From contig JAFAIO010000315.1 in assembly GCA_019236675.1 (NCBI GenBank), positions 1-37,483 of the forward strand: DNA of 37,483 nt, written 5' to 3'. The notes under the pieces are model-generated. The model was not told the origin of the DNA. It made no database searches and saw only the letters and a program-made list of their open reading frames with translations. Below are positions 32,362-37,483 of the stretch, one piece after another (positions within the stretch are counted from its first letter, which is position 1; every line of letters starts with the position of its first letter). Both the position numbers and the translations under genes were made by a program. Source of the DNA: Verrucomicrobiota bacterium. GTDB lineage: Bacteria; Verrucomicrobiota; Verrucomicrobiia; Chthoniobacterales; JAFAMB01.

Positions 32362-33783
32362 ATGGACTTACTCCGCCTAAAACCGGTAGAACCGACGACT
32401 ACAGAGGAAAATCCGCTTCGTCGTGAGTTGGGCGGCCTGCAGCTCACGCTATTGGGTATCGGTTGCATCGTCGGCACAGGAATTTTCGTGATCACAGGGA
32501 CCGCAGCCGCTGAACATGCTGGTCCCGCCATCGTCCTGTCATTCATCATATCGGCGCTCGGTTGTCTTTGCGCGGGGTTTTGTTACGCCGAATTAGCATC
32601 GATGATCCCACTTTGCGGCAGCGCCTACACCTACGCTTACTCAACCATCGGAGAAATCTTTGCGTGGATCATTGGCTGGGACTTGATTCTCGAATATTTA
32701 GTTGGTTCGGCCACAGTTGCGGTCGGTTGGTCTGCTTATGTGGTTTCGTTCCTTTCCGGTATCGGAATCCCTTTTCCAGCGGCGCTAGCTAATGCACCCC
32801 TATTGTTCAAGGACGGCTGGGTAGCTTCGGGCGCTATTCTCAATCTACCTGCAGTTCTGATTGTCTTAGCCGTTACCCTGCTCCTGATCCTCGGCATCCG
32901 CGAATCCTCCGCCGTCAACGCCATCATTGTCGCGATCAAAGTGGCGATCATTATACTCTTCCTGGTGTTCTGTTTCCATTACGTCCAGCCCTCGAACTGG
33001 GTGCCCTTCATCCCACCCAGTACTGGTTTCGGCCAATTCGGTTGGACCGGCATCATGGCCGGAGCAGGGGTGATTTTTTATGCCTACATCGGGTTCGATG
33101 CTGTAACCACCGCCGCCCAAGAAACCAAGAAACCGCAACGTGATCTTCCAATGGGAATCCTGGGATCACTTCTTATCTGCACGATTCTTTATGTGCTGGT
33201 ATCGCTGGTTTTAACCGGCGTGGTTAACTACAAACAACTCGATGTAGCGGCGCCGGTTGCTTATGCGATTCAGCAAATCGGCCCGGCCGTCGCTTGGCTG
33301 CGGCCCCTGGTCGAACTGGGGGCAATAGCCGGCATTACTTCGGTAATCCTGGTGCTCCTCTTGGGACAGCCGCGAATTTTCTATCGGATGGCCGTAGACG
33401 GGCTATTGCCGAAGGTCTTCACAAAGGTCCATTCAACTTTTCGGACTCCGCATGTTACCACTGCGGTTACCGGGATCGTTTCCGCCACCTTAGCCGGTCT
33501 GTTCCCGATCGGTGTACTCAGCGAGTTAGTCTCCATCGGAACTTTGCTCGCTTTCGTGATCGTCTGTATCAGTGTGATGGTACTACGTGCGACCCGTCCG
33601 GACGTACCGCGGTTATTCAAGACACCGTTAGTTCCTTTTGTGCCAATAGTCGGCGCCATCCTCTGCTTCGCTCAGATGGTGTTTTTACCGCCCCCCACCT
33701 GGGTCCGTCTCCTAATCTGGCTCGCGATCGGCCTGGCAATCTATTTCGGCTACGGATACCGTAAGAGCCGGTTGAACGGTTAG
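32362..33783 (+). CDS. APC-family amino acid permease (CAT/YfnA-like)
   Basis: This 473-residue inner-membrane transporter has about 12 hydrophobic spans. The first transmembrane motif LTLLGIGCIVGTGIFVITG is the substrate-binding GxG turn of the amino acid-polyamine-organocation superfamily. FYAYIGFDAVTTAAQETKKPQRDLPMGI marks the span 6 region, as in cationic amino acid transporters. It probably takes up amino acids by proton symport; the exact substrate is unknown. The stop codon TAG sits inside a TTAGCAG heptamer. It is divergent from the nucleosidase gene. Confidence 0.93.
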   Translation: MDLLRLKPVEPTTTEENPLRRELGGLQLTLLGIGCIVGTGIFVITGTAAAEHAGPAIVLSFIISALGCLCAGFCYAELASMIPLCGSAYTYAYSTIGEIFAWIIGWDLILEYLVGSATVAVGWSAYVVSFLSGIGIPFPAALANAPLLFKDGWVASGAILNLPAVLIVLAVTLLLILGIRESSAVNAIIVAIKVAIIILFLVFCFHYVQPSNWVPFIPPSTGFGQFGWTGIMAGAGVIFYAYIGFDAVTTAAQETKKPQRDLPMGILGSLLICTILYVLVSLVLTGVVNYKQLDVAAPVAYAIQQIGPAVAWLRPLVELGAIAGITSVILVLLLGQPRIFYRMAVDGLLPKVFTKVHSTFRTPHVTTAVTGIVSATLAGLFPIGVLSELVSIGTLLAFVIVCISVMVLRATRPDVPRLFKTPLVPFVPIVGAILCFAQMVFLPPPTWVRLLIWLAIGLAIYFGYGYRKSRLNG

Positions 33784-34040
33784 CAGTAAGCAGTTAGCGG
33801 TTGGCGGTTGGACGTTCTTCGTCCTCGTCGTCGTCCTCGTCCTCGAAAGGTTTGCCGTTGGCGCCGGTTGCCGGCGCGGAATCGCTCATCCGCTTTTGGT
33901 CTTGTGTCCCGGAGGGACTGAATGAAAGTAGCCTGGCACGAGGTGCCTGGAAAAACGTCCCCCACGACCCGTCCCGGAGGGTACGGTATGATCGGGATTT
34001 GATTGCGGCGTCTTTCGCAAAAAACGCGTGCTAGCCGACA
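33780..34040. repeat. Heptamers, GAGGAC block and GTCCCGGAGGGAC element
   Basis: Five 7-bp words (TTAGCAG, TAAGCAG, TTAGCGG, TTGGCGG, TTGGACG) run 33780-33814 and include the permease stop codon. A TCGTCGTCGTCCTCG block follows (about 33819-33846). At about 33907-33950, GTCCCGGAGGGACTGAATG and GCCTGGCACGAGGTGCC parallel the layout of the 39-bp arms at 25967 (TCCCGAAGGGATTAAAG, then GCCCGGGG). A second GTCCCGGAGGG copy is at about 33970-33980. No gene is seen. Confidence 0.65.
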
Positions 34041-34049
34041 CCGATTTAA

Positions 34050-34571
34050 TTGGAAACCAACCGACACTATTCAATCTGGGCGATCCTGAAGCTCCTTATT
34101 TTTTGGATCGCGATTTTGATCCCGCCCATCATCGAGCGAACTGTCCTTGGTTCGAGGACCTACTATTTCCTCTATATCGGACTCGCATCGGTTTTTGTGA
34201 TGTACGGGATAACAGTGCGTACGGTTTTCAACTACCTGCGCCACACCAGACGAGAGCCAATTTTCGTTTGGATCGGGTACCTTCTCTGGTCTGTTTTTCT
34301 GTGCGGCGTTTTAGCCGTCTTCCCCTTCGAATACGATCTGTTGCCGCGTATCTCAGACCCGTCCGCGGCCCAAAGCCGCCCGTTGATCGATTACCTCTAT
34401 TTTGAGGTAATCACGTTCACCACCGTCGGCTACGGCGATATAGTTCCTGCCACGGTGCCAGCAAAGATTCTGGCCATGTGTACTGCTTTGTTTGGCGCCA
34501 CCCATGGGGTTACATTCGTAGCCATCGCTCTCCAGGCTTTGACCCACACGCCATCAAAAGGCGAGGAGTGA
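34050..34571 (+). CDS. Two-pore-type K+ channel-like protein
   Basis: This 173-residue membrane protein has the potassium selectivity filter TTVGYGD (124-130) in the pore-loop context YFEVITFTTVGYGDIVP. Hydrophobic spans are predicted at about 11-29, 38-56, 73-92 and 140-163, the last forming the inner pore helix. This fits the Ion_trans_2 group of small prokaryotic K+ channels, which work as tetramers. No RCK or cyclic-nucleotide domain is attached, so gating is unclear. The start is a TTG at 34050 because no ATG lies before the first span. A start codon farther left in another frame does not fit. Confidence 0.82.
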   Translation: METNRHYSIWAILKLLIFWIAILIPPIIERTVLGSRTYYFLYIGLASVFVMYGITVRTVFNYLRHTRREPIFVWIGYLLWSVFLCGVLAVFPFEYDLLPRISDPSAAQSRPLIDYLYFEVITFTTVGYGDIVPATVPAKILAMCTALFGATHGVTFVAIALQALTHTPSKGEE

Positions 34572-34602
34572 TTCGGGTCCCGTTGGGTTCCGCCCTCAAG
34601 AT

Positions 34603-34773
34603 CACAATACGGAAAGATCACAAAGGTCACAAAGACAGAAGAACTGACCGTCCTACAGATTTAGAGGAAGACGATTATACCTACGCACTTCCGGCTCTGT
34701 ACAACCCTGACGACCTGGTCCTGAAGATACGGCAAGGTTATCTTTGTGATCTTTGTGATCTTTCCGTATTGTG
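34603..34773. repeat. 33-bp inverted repeat of TCACAAAG nonamers
   Basis: Positions 34603-34635 and 34741-34773 are inverted copies over 33 bp with one difference. They consist of CACAATACGG followed by 9-bp words such as ATCACAAAG and GTCACAAAG. The pair encloses about 105 bases without recognisable content and fills the gap before the NTF2-like gene. Confidence 0.87.
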
Positions 34774-34805
34774 CGCATAGAAGCGGGCAAAAGTATAATC
34801 GATCC

Positions 34806-35210
34806 ATGGCCAACGAAGCTGTGAACCAAGTCATCGCCGATTACTATCGCGACTTTAGCACGCTGAATGTCCGGACGATTCTACCGTACTTTAACGAGCC
34901 TTCGTTGCTTGTCGGGCCGCAAGGAGTGATCCCGATACCTAATCACGCAGCGCTCGTGTTTGTTTTTGGGCCGGTGATGGAAGGTCTGCGAGGGAAAGGC
35001 TATGGCCGGAGCGAATTCGAACTGGATTACGCCAAGTCGCTCAGTTCATCCGCCGCATTAATTGCTGGGGTAGCGGTGCGACACGACACTGCTGGCCAGC
35101 AACTGGAGCGCGTGGGTATAACCTACGTGCTCCACAAAACGGAGAGCGGCTGGAAGTTCGTCACCGTTATCCTTCACGATCCAAACCCGCCAGGCGGAGG
35201 CAAGCAGTGA
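34806..35210 (+). CDS. NTF2-like (SnoaL/DUF4440-type) small protein
   Basis: This 134-residue protein fits the NTF2-like cone fold: an N-terminal helix pair (VNQVIADYYRDFSTLNVRTILPYF), a strand with NEPSLLVGP, a helix with FVFGPVMEGLRGKGY, then long strands (SAALIAGVAVRHDTAG, QQLERVGITYVLHKTESGWKFVTVILHD). Such proteins serve as isomerases, hydratases or ligand carriers, and no catalytic residue can be named. The ATG at 34806 is chosen. The TGA stop codon forms the left end of an inverted repeat shared with the convergent gene. Confidence 0.78.
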   Translation: MANEAVNQVIADYYRDFSTLNVRTILPYFNEPSLLVGPQGVIPIPNHAALVFVFGPVMEGLRGKGYGRSEFELDYAKSLSSSAALIAGVAVRHDTAGQQLERVGITYVLHKTESGWKFVTVILHDPNPPGGGKQ

Positions 35211-35279
35211 GCTCGATTTTTGTGGTGTAGCATCAGCTTGCCTCTCGATCCATGCGCCCCCGCCCGATAATCGAGCTCA
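35208..35279. terminator. Bidirectional hairpin joining two convergent stop codons
   Basis: TGAGCTCGATT (35208-35218) and AATCGAGCTCA (35269-35279) are perfect 11-bp reverse complements. The first three bases are the TGA stop codon of the NTF2-like gene, and the last three are the TGA stop codon of the minus-strand gene. A TTTTT run lies next to the left arm. The loop is 50 bases, long for a classic intrinsic terminator. A shared end structure for both transcripts is likely by position. Confidence 0.55.
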
Positions 35280-37483
35280 GCCTCTGACTATCATCCTGAC
35301 TATTCTATTATGGTTTCCCTTTTCTACGTACACGGATACCAGCAAGCGTTCCTTGCACGAGAGTAAGGCAATCTCGCCGATCGCTCTTTCGCAGCTCTTA
35401 AAGGAATGCCTGGCGCAACAGCTCGCCAGAACAAAACCTTCAAAATCGGCGAAGCAATCGTAGATCACTTCACACACTTTGCCGGTGTATTCTTCATATT
35501 CAGTTTGCGGTTTTATTTTAATCGGGATGCCTGTCTGAGAGGGCATAATACCGGCAGCGTAACCACCCGCGCCGTCAACTCGCGCTGAAAGATACGCGAT
35601 ATATTTTTTCACAACTGGGTACCACCTGTATTCGGGCGTCATGTTATCGAGCCGCCATTTCATGATAGCCAGAGTGTTTTCATCAGAGGGAAGCATCGCC
35701 TCCTCTGTTGTGACCGGGATAGTGACCTGGAAGGCACCGGTCACATAACGCCATTTGGCATATTTGCCGTTTGTGGAATATGCCACCGTATTAATCTCGT
35801 CCCTTATGGGTATCGTCCCCGTGGTTAGCCGGCGAACGGTGATTCTAAACAGTTGTCCCCTGGTGATCCCCCTTGGTAAATCGACCGTCAAAAGGCCTGC
35901 AAATTGTTTGCCTGCCGCGGACGGTATAGGAATATACGTTACTCCATTTACCACCTTGCAAGTAATAGTATTTGTCTCGGAGGCCGTGAGCAGATGCGTC
36001 CCATATATCTCTGCTGCCAGTTGCACCACGTCGGCGGCTTTTACCTGGGGCCAGTAAATATGAGCGACACTGCCGGGAGGCGTATTCCCCCAATCGATCA
36101 TCAACTCATCGGGATTGTTGACCAGGCTGCCGTTGGTATCGCGGAAAGGTGGACTCGGACGCGTGTCAAATGCTTGCGGAATTCGGTGAGTCGATGCCGG
36201 CCCCGGGTTGCCTGACGATGTAATCTGGAGATTGCGCTGCGCCAACTTATCCGAATTGCCCGGGTATGTGGTAACAGAGCTTGAATAGTTAATCGGGGCT
36301 CCGTCGTAAGCGATCTGAGCCACCAAACAGTGGTGTGTGCCCGGATACAAACTATTATTATTGGAGTCATACACGTCAAGATAACAACCGTAGTAGGCCC
36401 ATACGCTATCCCGACCGGATATAACTGGGACTTCGATAGTTTGTATATTGTTGTTGATATTCGGGTTAGTAAAAGTTGGATTATAATCGTTGGTACCATT
36501 ATCCGTAGCAAAAAACGGAACTGTCTGGATGCCAGCCCCAGTGGGATCCGGTGGCAGGCTGGCCGACGAGGGTAAGGGATTAGTCGGCAAAGCCGGGTAC
36601 CCGGGATTGCTCGGGTAAGTGGTGTAGGGCTGGAAGTCAGTATCAAACGATGGAGCGACCCAGAGCCTAAAAAATACCCTTACATTAGTCGCTTCTCCCG
36701 CTGAGCCCTGCTGATCGCTTCTCAGGCGCACTCTGGCTATGGCAAAATTGTAATTCTTTTCGTTGCCATTCAACGGAGTTACCGATGTTTCCCCAGTCTC
36801 GTATCCTGCCTGGTCCGGTAAGCCGTTTAACGGATCGGAGGAGCTGCTCAGGACGGGGGTTGTATAGGCACTGGAATCGTTTAGATAACCGAGAAACGCT
36901 TGAAGGTATTCGTGTGCGGTTTGACTGGCTGAAAACGTAGGAGCATTAGTGTCATTAGGCAATCCTGACGCTCCCTGGGTAATAGTAAACACCCGCAAAT
37001 CTTGGCTTAAATAAGAAACCGCATCGTTATTAGCAGGGTCGATATTTGAGAAGTAAGGGTCAGCGCCGGACACCAATTCAAAATCAACCGTATCCTGTGA
37101 GTGAACACCGGGTACAGTTACACCGCCAATAGTAAAAGTCGTGTTCAGCGGGTACTCCTGATTACCACTCGAGGGAAACGCCGACGTATCCGTAAAAATG
37201 ATATCAAAAGAGTATCTGATCCTTTGTACGAGGGACGGGTTATTCGGGTCTTCGTAGACCGGAAACGGCTGAGCCGGAGTAGGTCCACCGGGCATCTGTG
37301 GCGAAGGCGCTACCTTAATCCCGGTCAGACCCAAAAACGACCCTGATACCGTGGGTATGCCTACGCCAAAGGATTTAAAGGTATTTATGCTGAAGCCGTC
37401 GAGCGCAAGCCAGAAGGCGTTGGAAAATACCCCGCCGTTGGTATTGATTGCGTCCGTCACTTCGTCTACACCGAAGGTATTTT
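35277..37483 (-). CDS. Large Asn/Thr/Pro-rich protein of unknown function (5' end outside window)
   Basis: I do not assign this protein to a named family. The frame stays open to the window edge: codons for TFGVDEV precede the GTG at 37460 with no stop, so the N terminus lies outside. About 735 residues are visible. The first 400 are rich in Asn, Thr, Ser, Pro and Tyr and look like beta-rich extracellular or surface modules (NVRVFFRLWVAPSFDTDF, YPGTHHCLVAQIAYDGAPI). DELMIDWGNTPPGSVAHIYWP and GLLTVDLPRGITRGQLF follow, which give the impression of a conserved core. The last 60 residues are Cys-rich (EVIYDCFADFEGFVLASCCARHSFKSCERAIGE would hold six cysteines). Base composition is visibly lower in GC than the flanking genes. 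Confidence 0.75.
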   Translation of the reverse strand, partial: NTFGVDEVTDAINTNGGVFSNAFWLALDGFSINTFKSFGVGIPTVSGSFLGLTGIKVAPSPQMPGGPTPAQPFPVYEDPNNPSLVQRIRYSFDIIFTDTSAFPSSGNQEYPLNTTFTIGGVTVPGVHSQDTVDFELVSGADPYFSNIDPANNDAVSYLSQDLRVFTITQGASGLPNDTNAPTFSASQTAHEYLQAFLGYLNDSSAYTTPVLSSSSDPLNGLPDQAGYETGETSVTPLNGNEKNYNFAIARVRLRSDQQGSAGEATNVRVFFRLWVAPSFDTDFQPYTTYPSNPGYPALPTNPLPSSASLPPDPTGAGIQTVPFFATDNGTNDYNPTFTNPNINNNIQTIEVPVISGRDSVWAYYGCYLDVYDSNNNSLYPGTHHCLVAQIAYDGAPINYSSSVTTYPGNSDKLAQRNLQITSSGNPGPASTHRIPQAFDTRPSPPFRDTNGSLVNNPDELMIDWGNTPPGSVAHIYWPQVKAADVVQLAAEIYGTHLLTASETNTITCKVVNGVTYIPIPSAAGKQFAGLLTVDLPRGITRGQLFRITVRRLTTGTIPIRDEINTVAYSTNGKYAKWRYVTGAFQVTIPVTTEEAMLPSDENTLAIMKWRLDNMTPEYRWYPVVKKYIAYLSARVDGAGGYAAGIMPSQTGIPIKIKPQTEYEEYTGKVCEVIYDCFADFEGFVLASCCARHSFKSCERAIGEIALLSCKERLLVSVYVEKGNHNRIVRMIVRG

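Noticed and set aside
34028-34405. 125-codon frame overlapping the K+-channel-like gene
   Set aside because: It is a shifted frame of the channel gene; only the chosen frame has membrane spans and the TVGYGD filter.
1-37483. tRNA, rRNA, riboswitch, transposase or prophage genes
   Set aside because: I looked for T-loop sequences, known aptamer cores and DDE/integrase motifs and found none that hold up by eye.

Overview
The window looks like a chromosomal segment of a Gram-negative, free-living bacterium with moderate GC content. The mix of families is most like a soil or freshwater member of the Verrucomicrobiota (Chthoniobacterales type) or a neighbouring PVC lineage. It includes a 967-residue UvrA, a GAF-SpoIIE phosphatase with an RsbW-like kinase, a PP2C/anti-sigma overlap, a clan-A glycoside hydrolase, a CysJ-type flavoprotein and intergenic gaps packed with word-like repeats. 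The assignment is inference: there is no rRNA, tRNA or phylogenetic marker to settle it. I see no phage, integrase, transposase, CRISPR array or RNA gene.

From 1 to 10.4 kb every gene is on the minus strand: a secreted TPR protein, uvrA, an NtrC-type sigma-54 activator, a SAM methyltransferase, and a two-gene partner-switching module (GAF-PP2C phosphatase overlapping an RsbW-like kinase). From 10.7 to 20 kb the genes are on the plus strand: a secreted acidic protein, moeA, then a tight cluster of nadA, an HI0933-type flavoprotein and a Bcp/PrxQ peroxiredoxin. A DUF697 protein with a degenerate G domain, a KsgA-Nudix fusion and an overlapping GNAT acetyltransferase follow. From 20 to 35 kb the strands alternate: two more GNATs, a small secreted protein, an ABM-domain protein, an Fe-ADH-fold dehydrogenase, a secreted glycoside hydrolase, cysJ, a divergent pair (membrane protein and exported HExxH protease) whose start codons overlap, a membrane protein plus exported nucleosidase operon, an APC amino-acid permease, a K+-channel-like protein and an NTF2-like protein. 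The window ends inside a large Asn/Thr/Pro-rich protein of a family I do not recognise, which runs off the right edge.

The most unusual feature is the intergenic DNA. Nearly every gap holds short tandem words with a fixed 7-bp (sometimes 9-, 8- or 6-bp) period, or GC-rich modules. These are laid out as inverted pairs nested inside one another, so several gaps can fold into long hairpins. Some words sit directly at stop codons and even supply the stop codon (TAGGAGC and TTAGCAG words). Another word lies just upstream of start codons. Similar word repeats are familiar to me from environmental bacterial genomes, but I know of no established function for them. They are the best candidate here for an undescribed system, possibly bidirectional terminators or RNA-processing stems. 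All repeat alignments were made by eye.
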